Below are positions 13,753 through 26,027 of a DNA stretch of 64,000 nucleotides, piece after piece (position 1 is the first letter of the stretch; each line of letters begins with the position of its first letter). Both the position numbers and the translations under genes were made by a program. The notes below the pieces were generated by a model. That model had not been told where the DNA came from. It saw only the letters and a program-made list of their open reading frames with translations, and made no database searches. Origin of the DNA: Hansfordia pulvinata (Eukaryota; Ascomycota; Sordariomycetes; Xylariales); assembly GCA_006538405.1 (NCBI GenBank), contig BJKQ01000006.1, positions 1,015,001-1,079,000 on the forward strand. The letters run 5' to 3'.

Positions 13753-15748
13753 GACGGCGGCGGGGCTGCGCGGGGGGCGAGAGAAGCCGGGCGGGGATGG
13801 CGGCGGTGTCGGTCCGGGACGCCGGGGGCCGGGAGTCTGTGTACTCGCGATCGGTTTCGCCCGGCGGGGGTTTGGCTAGAGAGCGACGAAAAGAGCGTGG
13901 GTTCCCTGAGGGTGGTTGGTGAGGGTGAAGGGGGGTGAAGGGGGGGAGGTTTCCGGCGACACACAAAAGGATTGTCACGGGTCCGGGAGGTCTATCCCAG
14001 AGTCGATTCGAAGGCGAACGAATGTATCTGGAGATATCCCTAGGAGATGCTTTGCGACCCTGGCGGTTGTGGTGGGGGGGGAGGGAGAAGGAAAAGAAGG
14101 GGGGCGGAGCGTTGGAGGGGAAGGGGGGCTGTGATATTTATTCTGCAGGTTCGCCTGCCTGATTCACATGGAGTCGCATCCAATCCGGGGCTGCCCACCC
14201 ACAGCGCCCCCGGGCTGCCTACAACCTGGGCCTACCTACGAGTACCTTAGGTACTACCACACCAATAACACCCGCATGGACACCCTTTCTAAAAGCCATT
14301 CATACTTCGCTACCTATACCTATATACATGTACATAAATTACCTACTCCGTACCTCCTTATCCAAATTCACCAGATCCCAGATCACCTCCAATGGAAAAT
14401 CGATTTTGTTGACAGTGCTGGCGAGCCCAACATGGGGCTACCCTGCTAGCCGCCCTGCAGTGGATGCCATCTGAAGTCTCTTAAGCGCCGCATTGTCGGC
14501 TCAGCATCCAGCCAAGATCCGCCTCGAGGGCGAAGCGGAAGGGAGAGGCAGGCGTCCGGGCTTGAATGTACGGCGTATGATGTGCTGTCGAGTGCAGGAA
14601 CCGTGCAGCAGCGTGAGGCAGCAGGAGGGCTATCTTCACCTCCACACGAAACCTATATGGCCCAGTCTTCCCATCGAGAGAGCAGAGTGGCCCCGTTGGC
14701 TGCGACTGGTCCGAGCAGGTTGCCACGTGAAGCACCACATCTGCGCGCCAGGCAGCCAATATCGTGAATGTGAGGCCAATTCGAATCCGGTCCCAGGCTC
14801 TGCTAGCGAACCGACAATCAGAGGCGAGTGCCGGGCTCTGCAAAGGTCCAGCGCTGCCTTCTTGCGTGGCACCCCGTGGGTGGACGGCCAGCCCCGCCGG
14901 TGGGACTCGCGCACGCAGCCGCAGGCTGAACACCGAGCATGCACTGATCAATAGGTAGGTAGATATGATGGCGATTCGATGCCTTGGGGGAGCCCTGCAG
15001 ACCGAGCACTCGTCCGAGTAGAGCTCGTAGCGGCTGGCTATCGCTTTACAGCCAACACACGACAGCCTTCACGCTGGTCGACACGCATCAACACCAACCG
15101 CACAGTCCACAGCTGCATCAACAAGAAGCCCCAGCCCCGCTACGTCATCCCTACCCGAGCCTTCGGGCGCCCCAGCCAAACTTACCGGCAGCGGGTGGGG
15201 ACGCGCACCAGTGACTGGGCCGCCGCGGGAGGCGGGGCCCAGAGGCCCAAGTTGCGTGTTCCCGATCCCCGGCCCTCCAGAATATCTCGACTCTGCTATC
15301 ATATGAGAGATACCTCCATATTTGCCGTTCAGGATCCCTTGGTTGAGGTGCGGCCACCGTGAAATCACAATCAGCCGGGGACGATACGAGCAATGCGATT
15401 CTGTTCCAGGCAAGCATTAAAGTCTTTGTGGCGTGAGTTCAATTGTCGGCATAAACTGCAATTTCCAATTTTTGCGGCAACACGTCTCCACCATCATCAC
15501 CTTGCCTCGTATAGGTTAACCTGGACTGACAATTTGGGTCCCCGATCCTGTTCACAAGCTGTAGATATACCCTGAGCCCTGGTTCGCTCTGAATTTTGCT
15601 CGTCTCCTGTCCAGAGGTTCATTCCTCGTGCTAAAAGTACAACATCGCAAACTCGTGGGGATCAACTTACTAGTCCATCGCCTTCTGCTCGTCTTCAATG
15701 TCGACCAGACTTTCGGATCCTTTGAGCCGTGCTTAACATGATCGAGGC
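13753..15748. other. Intergenic stretch, no supported gene
   Basis: This holds the BTB gene promoter, with G-rich stretches on the plus strand near 13920-14125 that are CT-rich on the BTB strand. About 1.5 kb further on shows no supported coding sequence. TACGAGTACCTTAGGTAC occurs at about 14237-14255. Confidence 0.6.
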
Positions 15749-17009
15749 TCAGTGATGCGCGTCGCTGTGCTGGTGTGCGGCAGTCATTGACTCGCGCATG
15801 GCGATCAGCCCGTAGACGTATGAGAAGACTGTACGTTTCTGTCAGCGCCCCATCATCTCACCTGCTAATGGAAGAGGGTATTGGCATACTCCCTGGCGTG
15901 AACGTCACGAATGCAACGGAGGCGGCAATGACCGCTTCATACTGATTTCCCATGAGGTCAGGGTCCAGGAAGAACAGGCCGGCGTGCCCAGTGATGAGCT
16001 TCCCAAGAATAGCCCAGGCGACATAGGCAGCAGTGGAGAACATGATGCCCGCCGTATGGGCGGCAACAGGCTGCGAGTGAGTTAGCGACGGTATCTATCG
16101 GCGACTCGACTGTCTTACAGTTTGACGGCGGATACTGTTGAGAAGGAAAATCTCGATGCAGGCAATAAGCGAGGTCATTGTCCAAAGGCTGATGATACTG
16201 AACGGTTTGATATCGTCCTCCTCGAACAAGCCCTTGTCTGGCAAGTATACGTCAGCAGTCATGGTAGAATCACAGGTAGCTACAATTGCGCCTGTTCAAC
16301 TTACTTGGGTCGTACAAGACGGTGATATCGTCGTGCGAGTGGTGGTTGTGATGAGGCACGCCAGGCAGCATGAAACCTCCATGACCCGCCGGAACTAAGA
16401 CGGCCCAGTAGATAATGGTGTTTGTGAAGGCGAAGACGTGAGCTACCGTGTAGAATAGGCTGAAGGTATATTTGTGCAGCTCGCTTGAGTTGCCTCGCGG
16501 CGGGGAGAGAAACACGAGGATTCGGTGGCGGAACCGGTGTCCATGGCATTCATCTGGGTCTTCTTCCGTCGGTTGGGGCGCCGCCAGGTGCATCATGGTC
16601 CAGACCTGGGATGGTATCAGCTCCGCTCGAATAACGGCCAGGTCGTGATGCGATAAACGATGTGAGCTTTCAAGGAACCTACGAAAGCGATCATGTGATA
16701 CGTCCAGAGCAAGACAAACGAGACGGTGGAAAACTGGAACGGGATGCGCCAGGGAGTGTGTGAGTCATCGTTCTCCAGCTTCCACTTGAGCGAAACACCG
16801 AAGACGGCGGTGAGGTAGCCAGTTAAGACGAAGCGGAGGCCCAACAGGATCTTCTGGTTGATGAGTCGCCATGGCGAATGGCAGGCTCGCAGGAATATTG
16901 GCTTCGCAGAGTCAGTATCGTGAGCCGAATTCAGGATGCGGACTCATACATGGCTATCAGGTTGACTCGCATGAGCAGGCCGTGGAAGCAGAGGCGTGTT
17001 TTCCGACAT
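15749..17009 (-). CDS. Predicted multispan membrane protein of unknown function, six exons
   Basis: I do not recognise the family by name. Splicing six exons gives one continuous 319-residue protein. The exons are 17009-16950, 16901-16683, 16605-16305, 16237-16119, 16070-15890 and 15828-15749, and all phases agree. Introns are 48-77 bp with donors GTATGA, GTAGGT, GTAAGT, GTAAGA and GTATGC. The N-terminus MSENTPLLPRP is a style common in fungal membrane proteins. Hydrophobic segments include FVLTGYLTAVFGVSL, FSTVSFVLLWTYHMIAF, FAFTNTIIYWAVLVP, IISLWTMTSLIACIEIFLL, FSTAAYVAWAILG and a last one at VIAASVAFVTF...FSYVYGLIAM. His-rich loops (PHHNHHSHDD and the C-terminal HQHSDAHH) might bind metal; that is speculation. 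Confidence is high that it is a gene and low for function. Confidence 0.8.
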
Positions 17010-18921
17010 GGGTGGCGTGGGCCCGGCGGTGAAGTACGAGTAGGGAAAGCTAAATGAAGTGAGGGCGATGCTTGTTTGATATGATATATCGATCAGGGCA
17101 GCATCTGCCGTCCAGAAAGCGACCGTAGGGATACACAAGTGAGGCTATTCTGAGGCGAAGAGACAGAAGAGGTGCGGACGAGACGAGGCCCTGTACTTGA
17201 CCAGCATTGGGTGGATGGATGGGCAGCTCGAGCGGGAAACGTCGATGCTTCCGATGCATCTGGACCAAAGTCCAATTGGACAGCCACGCGATGTCAGGCT
17301 TCCTTCCCTTTGGAAGGCGCATTTTGGTATTGAGCCAGAGCCCATCGCGAGGAAGGCACTTGCCGTCGAACAACTCGTCTGACGAATATCGGAGAAGTCG
17401 CTCGCGAGAAACGGAAGCTGCTGTTGACTGCCGCCGGGGATACGTCTACATGCATGTAGTACCAGTACCTCGGCGTGGAAGCGTTCATGTACTCTGAACC
17501 TTACCTCAAGATCTTCTGTCAAGGTTGTTAATTGCAACAAACGCTTCCGGCTCTGGCAACAGGCGTCTGTTGACCAAGCCAGATATTCAATGGCTTCTTT
17601 CGAGCTCAATCAATCAGCCAGTCGTCCTGTCACTAAGCTTCTCATGATTAAGGCGAAGTCTTCAACTCAGATCTAAGATTGTGTGGCAAGCAGTTAGGGG
17701 TATGTGGACAAGCAGCCCCGGAGCGTGGATCAGGGCCTGGCAGTGCTATCTGGGGTCTCACGAAGGTACGCCGTTAGTGGACCGGGCTCACAAATCGAGG
17801 CACCGGACGGGCGGGCGAGACTTTTTTTTGTCATTTCATGATTACTAGAAAATATGCCTGTCTTACTCCTGCTACCAGCAGAACGTTGTGAGTGATGGAA
17901 TTGATTGATTCTCACCTATTTCTGAAGTTATTACAATACTTGCGTATTGGTCGTAAAGCCGATACACGTGGTAAACGGATTTCGTCTTCAAGTGAAGGGT
18001 GTGGTGATGTCTGCATGCTCCTGATGGTGGTGTGGTGATGGTGTTGATGACACCAACCCGCCCTCACGTGGCCGACACGGAGATCCAGGATAAAACCTGC
18101 CCGAATTCGTTCCTACATATAGGCGCTGGTAGTTAGGCAAGTGTAGCTCTCAGAGTCTTCTATTATTCAATGGATATCATATCGTCAACTGCCAGGCTTG
18201 GGCCGGGATCAATCGTTCCAGTCCATCCGTCGATGTCCGGGGGTTCATTCGAAGATTGAGGACACGACCCTGACGTTCATGCTCTGTTTAGCAACAGTAC
18301 TCGTACTCGAAATAGCATCTGGCGCTAACCTCGAAGCTGTCATCTCCGTGGGGCACTTGCGGGTACCAAGCCCAGAGACAACCTTATTACAGGTGCTACG
18401 CTCGCCACTGCTCACGGGCTGCAGAGCTACGAGTACATTAGCGGGTACCCGCCCGAGAGGTGCAGAATACGCCTGGACAGCAAGTACTTTCCCGTGCCTT
18501 CCTCCATGTAAAGGACACATTCCCCCAGGCGCGTTGCCGTCCCGCGTGCGCCCCAGGCACTGGACCAGCGGTCCCCGGGCCCGCCTCCGTACTGGACACG
18601 CTACAACGTCCATCCTCGCTGGCTTCTGTTCCGCGGCGCCGCACCTCTCCAGAGTGGGCCGCCGAGATTCACATTGACACCCGGCCTCTTTTTGTTGCTG
18701 TTGTTTCCGAGGCCATCTCGACTTGCACACTACCCTCCCGCCGACAGCATACCCCGTCCCTGCGCCTGCGTCGCCTGCGCCCGCCGACCGCCGACCGCCG
18801 ACCGCCGAACTTCGCCTCTTCTTCCCCCTCCTCGCGCGAACACCCTCTGCGACAGCTCTGTCCTCGCGCTCAACCGCCGCCGCCCTCCGTCCCCGATCAA
18901 CGCATCCGACCCTCACCCACC
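17010..18921. other. Intergenic stretch; promoters of the membrane protein gene and SEC11
   Basis: The starts diverge: the membrane-protein gene on the minus strand and SEC11 on the plus strand. The last 270 bp before SEC11 are C-rich, with a short tandem GACCGCC-like repeat at about 18781-18809, typical of a fungal leader. No further gene is supported. Confidence 0.55.
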
Positions 18922-19532
18922 ATGCTGTCCAGCCTCCAGAACCCGCGGCAAGCCGCTGCCCAACTGCTCAACTTTGGCCTGATATTGTCAACGGCTTTCA
19001 TGGTACGTGCCTGGCTCTCCCTAGCAGCGCCCCGTCGTGTCGTCGTCTCCCCCCGTGGAACGTCCCCGGCTTACACAGACGTCCCCTCCAACAGATGTGG
19101 AAGGGCATCTCGATCGCGGCCGACTCGCCCTCGCCCATCGTGGTTGTGCTGTCCGGGTCCATGGAGCCGGCCTTCCAGCGCGGCGACCTGCTGTTCCTGT
19201 GGAACCGCAACCTGCTGGCCGAGACGGCCGTCGGCGAGGTCGTCGTCTACAACGTCAAGGACAAGGACATCCCCATCGTGCACCGCGTGGTGCGCAAGTT
19301 CGGCGAGGGGCCCAAGGCCCGCCTGCTGACCAAGGGCGACAACAACGCCGCCGACGACACGGAGCTCTACGCCCGCGGCCAGGACTACCTCGAGCGCTCC
19401 GACATCATCGGCTCCGTCGTTGCCTACATGCCCTTCGTCGGCTACGTCACCATCCTGCTGTCCGAGCACCCTTGGCTCAAGACCGTCATGCTCGGCATCA
19501 TGGGCCTGTTGGTCGTTTTGCAGAGAGAATAA
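18922..19532 (+). CDS. SEC11: Signal peptidase complex catalytic subunit SEC11
   Basis: 172 residues from exons 18922-19002 and 19095-19532. The intron starts GTACGT and ends ACAG, and the join reads [13 protein letters not shown]. This is the type I signal peptidase of the ER membrane that removes signal peptides during translocation. The catalytic serine is S49 in LSGSMEP, the histidine is H90 in IVHRVV, and the aspartate lies in the TKGDNN block (about D109). An N-terminal membrane anchor spans about residues 13-33, and a second hydrophobic segment lies near the C-terminus ([11 protein letters not shown]). The length matches fungal Sec11. The start is the first ATG after the C-rich leader, in a good CCACC context. 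Confidence 0.97.
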
Positions 19533-20098
19533 GCCGGGGCGAGGAGAGCCTGTTTCCCTTTCTTTTTTTTTTCCGTCAAAGCGTCTGGATTTGGGCAGAG
19601 GAGAGAAAAAAGACACAGCGACCTTTCGAACCCGCATGGGTCAAGGCGGGCACGTCATTCGACAGACAGTATAAGGCTATTGGGGATCTTCTCCCGCTTG
19701 GCTCCATTTCGCGCAGTCATGACTGGCGACGGCGTTTTTGGTTGGGCAGTGTATTTTTATCTGTTTATCCGCACAGCACAATAGGCATGATAGCTTGGCT
19801 CTAGTCTGATCTATTAAACCACGTAGATACCCCTCCGGCACGACGTCGGGCTGCGTGAGTGGCAGCCCTGGGTACGGACTAGGTGAATTGACTGTGCCGG
19901 ATGGCATTACAAATTACGAACGTAGAGAATAGGCGTGAGGTTGCAAGTGCCCGTTGTATAGTGGTCGGGCTGCTGACTACACAAAGCAAACGCTCCAAAG
20001 ATGAAGAAGAACGCAACCGAGCAAACATTTCTCAAAGCCGCTCAGCTGGGAATTCAGGTTAGGTATGCTGCATCTACTGCCTATCTCGCCTCCCGGTT
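19533..20098. other. Convergent intergenic region between SEC11 and CWF19
   Basis: Both neighbours end here. The first part is T-rich (about 19561-19572) and AT content rises near 19670-20080, consistent with 3' UTRs. No gene is seen. Confidence 0.6.
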
Positions 20099-22333
20099 CT
20101 ACTGCCCCTCCTCTGTCAGCACGCGCGTCCAGTCAAACTTGTTCCACCGGCGCTTGAAGGCGTCGACGCGGCGGTGGTCGTGGCGGTGCCAGCGCCCCTG
20201 CTTCTTGACGACGTGGGGCTCGACGTCGAGGATGCCGCCGAGCACCTCGCGGGCGAACAGGTCGCCGCGGGGCCAGCGGGCGGCGTCCTCGACGACGTGG
20301 CCCAGGCCGCCGTCGAGCCCGAACCAGACGTGGAAGTAGGGCGCCTCCTTGGCGATGGAGCGCCGGAAGGCCAGGCGGCCCAGCGGGCCCTTGGAGGCGG
20401 CGGCCGTGTCGATGACTTTGCGGTGCTGCGACCACTCCTCGTCGGCCGAGAGCATGGCCTCGCGGAAGAAGGCGGGCGCCGTGTCCCCCTGGTCCCAGGG
20501 GATGGGCACGGCCTGCAGGGCCGCGTGCGGGTGGCGATCCGGCCGGGCCGCGTTCTCGTAGAAGACCACCTCGCGCCCCTGCTCGTGGTACATGCGCGTC
20601 AGGCACTTCATGAAGTTCCGCAGCTCCTCCCACTCGTCGTCGTCGCACTCGAGCAGGTTGCGCCGGTGCTGCGTTGGCACCACCACCGCCGACCCCTCGG
20701 CCAGCTCCGGCTCCGTCGCCAGCGTCAGGTACGCGCGCGTGCCCAGCGACACGATGGGCGCCAGCGGGAGGCGCTGCTCCTCGCCGCCGCCGCTGCCGCC
20801 GCCGCCGCCGCCCCGGTCCTCGTGGTGGCACAGCGGGCAGTTGTCGAGGATGCGATTGACGCGCTGGAAGTCGCCGACAGCCGTGTTGCGCAGGTTGACC
20901 TCGGACTTGTGCACGCGCTTCGCCAGCTTGTCGGCGTTCTCGTCCATGTAGTCGAGGCCGTTGTCGAACTTGGCGTCCTTGGCGATGCGCTCCGCCAGCC
21001 GCAGGCCGTCGCCGCCCGCCCGCCCCCGCGTCCGCCGCTCCTCCCGCACCATGTCGTCGATGGACATGTCGTCGTTCTGCTCCACGTGGCCCCGCTCTCG
21101 GCCCCGCTTCGTGTCGACCGCCTTGGCCTCGGCCCGCGTCCCGGCCAGCATGCGGTTGTCCATGACCCCCAGCACCACGGCCGCCGCTCCCTCCGGGCCC
21201 TTGGCCTGGAACCCAGCCGCCGCCTCGTTGTACTCCTGTTCGAGCCTCGCAGCGTCCGGAGACTTCTTTAGCTTGGCCTTCATCATCTGCGCCTTGAGCC
21301 GGTTCAGTGTCGTCTGATCCACCGCTTGCGTTGGGGGGTGGCTCGCCGGGTCGTCGAGGATGACGGTGCCCTGATCCAGCTCCTCCTGTACCGCGGTGCC
21401 GCTCGTGCTGCGCTTGCCGGCATCGACGATGCCGCTGTCGAGCTTGCGCTCCTGGAACAGCTCGCCGCTCGGCTTCTCTTTACCCACATAGCCCTCGCCG
21501 TACGTCCTCCTGCGATCGAGCTCCGTCCTCTCCTCGCGCGCGTCGTCGAAGTCGCGCAGGCTACCGTAGCGCTCGACGGCAACCTCGTCGATGGACTTGC
21601 CCGCCTGCTCGGCCAGCTTGTAGACGGCGTTGAGCCGCGTCATCCTCCACTGCGAGCCCTCGTCCCCAAACTTGTAGTCGACCGCGTGCTGCGCGGGGAT
21701 GTCGAGCTCGTCGAACGTCTTGCCCTCGTTGAGCCCGCGCAGCTCCGAGGCGTTGATTTCGCGCGAGTGAATAAATCGCTGCGCATCCTTGGGTGGTGGT
21801 GGTGGCTTCGCGGGCTTGGGGGCTTTGTGCTTGTAGTCGATGTCCAGCGCAGACGGCGCTTGCATCCACGAGTCGCGTTCCGGCTTGGGTTTCTCATAGT
21901 CCTCGGCGGCCAGCTCTTCGTCGGGCAGCGGCAGGTCCCCCTTTGCATCGGTGGATTTCGTATGGCTGTGCCTCTCGCGGTCGCGGTCGCGGTCGCCTTG
22001 GCGGTCGCTTTCGTGCCGGTGGCGCCGACGGTGCTCCCGCCGATGGTCGTCGCGGTCATCGTCCTCGTCTGTGCGGGAATGTCGAGATCGCTTGTGCCTG
22101 TGGCCATCATCGCTGTTGCCCTCTTCGTCCCGCCGGTGCGATCTGTGGTGTCTGGGGCGGTGGCCATCAACATTACGGTCGCGGTCATCGTCGCGGTGGC
22201 GATCCGGAGATCGGTCGGTTTTGCGGTGGTGGTGGGAGGAGCGCTTGTGTTTTCGGTCGCGTCGCTTCTCGTCGCGCTCTCTCTCCGCCTTTTCAGCCGC
22301 CAGCGTCTTTTCGAACTCGTCCAGGCCGTCCAT
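20099..22333 (-). CDS. CWF19: Pre-mRNA splicing factor Cwf19 (CwfJ domain)
   Basis: Intronless, 744 residues. The first 170 residues are dominated by Arg, Asp, Lys and His repeats (RDRKHKRSSHHHRK type), as in splicing factors. A central region contains the charged block AEQAGKSIDEVAVERYGSL. The C-terminal 270 residues hold both CwfJ domains. The first has KRVHKSEVNLRNTAVGDFQ, then NCPLCHHED, which is a zinc-binding CxxC with histidine. A Gly-rich insert follows, and then VVPTQHRRN and HPHAALQAVPIPW, the HIT-like His motif. The second domain has APYFHVWFGLDGGLGHVVED and ends RRVDAFKRRWNKFDWT. Cwf19 works late in splicing with the intron-lariat spliceosome and debranching. The start is the first ATG of the frame, MDGLDEFEKTL. 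Confidence 0.95.
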   Translation of the reverse strand: MDGLDEFEKTLAAEKAERERDEKRRDRKHKRSSHHHRKTDRSPDRHRDDDRDRNVDGHRPRHHRSHRRDEEGNSDDGHRHKRSRHSRTDEDDDRDDHRREHRRRHRHESDRQGDRDRDRERHSHTKSTDAKGDLPLPDEELAAEDYEKPKPERDSWMQAPSALDIDYKHKAPKPAKPPPPPKDAQRFIHSREINASELRGLNEGKTFDELDIPAQHAVDYKFGDEGSQWRMTRLNAVYKLAEQAGKSIDEVAVERYGSLRDFDDAREERTELDRRRTYGEGYVGKEKPSGELFQERKLDSGIVDAGKRSTSGTAVQEELDQGTVILDDPASHPPTQAVDQTTLNRLKAQMMKAKLKKSPDAARLEQEYNEAAAGFQAKGPEGAAAVVLGVMDNRMLAGTRAEAKAVDTKRGRERGHVEQNDDMSIDDMVREERRTRGRAGGDGLRLAERIAKDAKFDNGLDYMDENADKLAKRVHKSEVNLRNTAVGDFQRVNRILDNCPLCHHEDRGGGGGGSGGGEEQRLPLAPIVSLGTRAYLTLATEPELAEGSAVVVPTQHRRNLLECDDDEWEELRNFMKCLTRMYHEQGREVVFYENAARPDRHPHAALQAVPIPWDQGDTAPAFFREAMLSADEEWSQHRKVIDTAAASKGPLGRLAFRRSIAKEAPYFHVWFGLDGGLGHVVEDAARWPRGDLFAREVLGGILDVEPHVVKKQGRWHRHDHRRVDAFKRRWNKFDWTRVLTEEGQ

Positions 22334-23529
22334 GATGGCGAGATGAGTGGTTGCAAAAGCTCAAAAGGGAGGTGAAGAAAGCGCCTCCAAGTTCCTGCGT
22401 CACGGACACTTCCTTCAACTACTGGCATCTAGTATGACGACAGACCTGACCTGAATTGATCCAGTCTTGCTTCGCGACCGTGCATTGAGCGATCATATGC
22501 AGGAATACGAATCTTGCTTGTAGAAGCATCTATGCAGATAACCAGGTCGCAAAAGTGGGCGGCGGCGCGGGCTGCGGCTTACTCATGTGGTGCATGTGCC
22601 CTTTGTTCCGCGCGTACGGACCAGCAGGCGGTTATCCGGGCGTAAAAATGCATTTCGATTGAAAGCTGATTCTTTTGTTTCTCCTGAGTGTTGGGACATG
22701 GGCAAGTATGTAGGTATCCAATACTCCATTTTGATTGCAGTCAATCGGTCGCGAGGCATGATTCCATGAAGGAGAGGCAGCGCGTCCCAAACAAAGATTG
22801 TCCGTGTAGCCAGTCAGTCGCGAGCGAAAAGTCCATGCCCCAAAAACGCAGTTCCTCATCGTCGAACGCGCAACCGCTGGGGGGGGCTCGCTTGAGAGGT
22901 ACACGGTACCCGCATTCGCTGCGGCTGGCTGCGCGTCAGGCACGTATCCCTCCCAAGGGCGCGTTCTCATCTGGGCGCCCACCCGGCAAATCGATTGCTC
23001 TCCCCCACTCGGCCATTCAGTCCTCACTTTCCCCCCCACCGGTGGCACCTCACTTTTTTTCTCACCACCACCCAACCCATCTGCATCGCAGCCTGTCTCG
23101 CTGGGCTGCCACTCCCATCGCCCGCCCCAGCCCTCACTTACACGCGGCTCTGCAGAGGTGTAAGTCGAGGACGGGCTTCCGTTTGCACTGGATTCATCCA
23201 TCCGATCCAGGCCTCCTCGCCGGCCATTCGACCCCGGGGCGCGCGCCCGTGTCGGCTCCAGCCACTACGGGCGTCGACGCGGTCCGCCTCTGCCACCTGC
23301 GCTGGTCGCTCGCGACCGCTGACTCCCCTACGCGGCGAGTCTGAGGACTATTACTATCCGCGCTCCACTACCACCCTTGTGCCTATCATCAGCCTCCCAT
23401 CCTCCCACCTACCACCACCACCACCCGGCCAGTGGGTCGGCATTGTTAAAGCCTACCTGCCTTACCTTATACACATCTTAATCGGAGTTTCCGATCTCGT
23501 CAGCCCAGCCAAGGGGCACCATCTTCATC
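22334..23529. promoter_or_regulatory. Divergent region between CWF19 and BRF1
   Basis: About 1.2 kb between two divergent start codons. The BRF1 side (22980-23450) is pyrimidine-rich, with stretches such as CCACCACCACCACC just upstream of the gene. No separate coding block is supported. Promoter function is inferred from position. Confidence 0.5.
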
Positions 23530-26027
23530 ATGTCGTCTTTCCTCCGGTCCAACAAGGCCAAGTCCAAATTCCAGATCAAGCCCAAGGGCGCCCCAACTCG
23601 CGTCCAGGAGGTCATCAGCCGCATGGATAAGCAGAGCAACCCGGTCAGCTCCAGCCTTACCCCGTCTGCCGCCGCCGCCGCTGCGCCCTCGGCCGAGAAT
23701 GTCCTCGCGCCGTCTCGACCGAGCTGTCCTAACCCGAGGTGCCCCAACTCTTCCGCGCCCATCGTCGATGGCTACTGTTCGGCCTGTGGTCTCGAGATCG
23801 AGGCCTCGAACATCGTGGCCGAGGTCCAGTTCTCCGAGCTGTCCTCCGGCGCGGCCGCTGTGCAGGGAACGTTCGTCGGCGCCGACCAGGGCTCGGCCCG
23901 GAATGCGGGCGGTCTTGGCCGCAGGATAGGCGGCATGTCTGGCGACAACAAGGAGCGGACTGTTCGCGAAGGTATGCTCCCCCGGCTTGATTCTGTATCG
24001 TGTCCCGCGCCATGGTCACTGACCCGCTGCAGCCAAAACCCTCATGATGGGATACGCAAGCCAGCTGCACATCGGCCCGAGCACCGTGGACACGGGCGTC
24101 CAAATCTTCAAGCTCGCCATTGGGCAGAACTGGATCCAGGGTCGTGGCATGGACAAGGTCGTGCCTGTCTGTCTCTACACTGCGTGCCGCCGCGAAGCGC
24201 GCTGTCAAGTCATGCTCATTGACTTTGCCGAGCTCGTCAAGGTAGGCAATATACCCGTGCTCTCTCCCCTTCTTCTTGCGGGCAAGACTGACTTTGAGAC
24301 AGATCAACGTTTACGAACTCGGCCATGTGTTCAAGGACTTGAATAATATCTATTCCTTCTCCAGCCAGGGAATCAAGTCGGTTATTCCTGAAGACCTGAT
24401 GTATCGTTTTGCCGAGAAGCTGGATTTCGGCGACTTCACCAACAAAGTAGCCGAAACGGCCGCCAAGCTCTGTCGCAGGATGGGCCGCGACTGGATGGTC
24501 ATGGGACGCAGGCCCTCGGGCATTTGCGGCGCTTGTCTGCTGATGGCCTCGCGCATGTGGAATTTCCGAAGGACAGCTCGAGAGATTGTCTACGTCGTCA
24601 AGGTCACAACGCATACAATCGAGCAGCGCCTGGATGAGTTTACCATTACTGAGAGTGCCGACCTCTCGATCGAAGACTTCCTCAACCAAGAATTTCTCGA
24701 GTCAAGACACGACCCTCCGTCGTTCTACAAGAACACCGCCGAGTGGCAGGAGAAGGAGGAGAAGAAGAGAGAGGAGAGCGGTCGCAAAAGAAAGCGGCAG
24801 CCTCAAGACATTGACGACGACGAGAGCCAAGGTGGCGCGCCTGGTCCAGACGCGACTGGCGCAGCTTCATCTGCCGCGAGAGCCTCCATGCCGCCCCCTC
24901 CGACTCCCCGGGCTCCGCCAGACCCGTCTAGAATGCGCAAGGTCACAGAGCAGCTGCCGCGTTCCTTCGACAACACAGAAGGTCGTGAGTACATTGCGCC
25001 ATTCGATCCTCGATCGGTTCCTAAGCCAGCACCCAAGGTCTCGGTGGACAAAGATGTCAGTGAGGGCATTAACGCGGATGACCCGACTGGAGACGCTGCT
25101 GTCGACGATCTGGCCACGACGTATGGAGACCACGCCGCCCAGGACGAGGAAGAGGAAGAAGAGGAAGAAGAGGCCCAGCCTGCTCGGCGGGGCAAGAAGT
25201 ATCAGCAGCAAGAACCACTCATCACTTTCGACGAGGAGTGGGAGAAGGACGAGGCGGATCTGGAGACCCAGATCAACGAAGTCATCAACGACCCGCACAG
25301 TGACGCCCACCGGAAAGCACTGGCGAATGCGGCGTTCAACGCGCGAGTGCAAGCCGAATGGGCGCGGTCGCTTCTGCCGCAGAAGGAGGTCAGCATGGAC
25401 GAGACGATCGGAGAGGACGAATTCGAGGACGACCCGGAGGTTCAGTTCTGCAAGCTGTCGGACGAGGAGGCCAAGATGAAGGAGTCGATCTGGATGAACG
25501 CCAACATTGACTGGCTGCGCAAGCAGCAAGAGAAGATCTACCGCAAGCAGATGGAGGACCTCGGCCCTCCGAAGCGGCGGCGCAACCGGACCAAGAAGCC
25601 GCGGATCGGCGAGGGTCAGCTGACGCCGGCGGCAAGCCCGGGCGAGGCGGCGCTGCAGACCATGAAGAACCGGGGCTTCTCGCGGCGACTCAACTACGAC
25701 GCCATCGAGAGCCTCTTCTCCGACTCGAACCGGCGGCGCGGGCCTGGGTCCGTCGCGTCAGGCCTGGGAAGCGAGGCGGCCAGCCGCATGGCGAGCCGGG
25801 CGGGCAGTCCTGCTTCGACGGCCACGACGGCGCGCGCGGAGCAGAAGGCGGCGGCGCAGGCGGCAGAGCAGAAATCGGAGAAGCCAGACGAAAAGGAAGC
25901 AGAGGAGGAAGAGGAAGAGGTGGAGGAAGAGGTGGAAGACACGCAGGTCTATGACGACGGTGAGGACTTTGAGCACCCCGGATACGACGAGGAGGTGTAC
26001 GACGAGGGAGAAGACGAGTGGTACTAG
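23530..26027 (+). CDS. BRF1: Transcription factor IIIB subunit BRF1
   Basis: 791 residues from exons 23530-23971, 24033-24241 and 24303-26027. Both introns are 61 bp (GTATGC...CAG and GTAGGC...CAG). An N-terminal zinc ribbon has CPNPRCPNS followed by YCSACGLEIE (about residues 57-86). The next block, VAEVQFSELSSGAAAVQGTFV, is typical of Brf1. Two cyclin repeats follow, seen as KTLMMGYASQLHI...CLYTACRRE and AAKLCRRMGRDWM...GICGACLLMASRM. The C-terminal half is acidic and contains a Brf1 homology block around EEWEKDEADLETQINEVI. Brf1 joins TBP and Bdp1 to recruit RNA polymerase III to tRNA and 5S genes. Ala-rich, Pro-rich and long Glu runs sit in linkers. Confidence 0.96.

Noticed and set aside
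18245..18916. 223-codon minus-strand frame before SEC11
   Set aside because: Arg/Ala/Gly-rich, lies opposite the C-rich SEC11 leader, and matches no family.
20174..22375. Long plus-strand frames opposite CWF19
   Set aside because: Valine/Ala/Arg-rich mirror images of the Cwf19 codons, with no domain, so they are shadows of the real gene.
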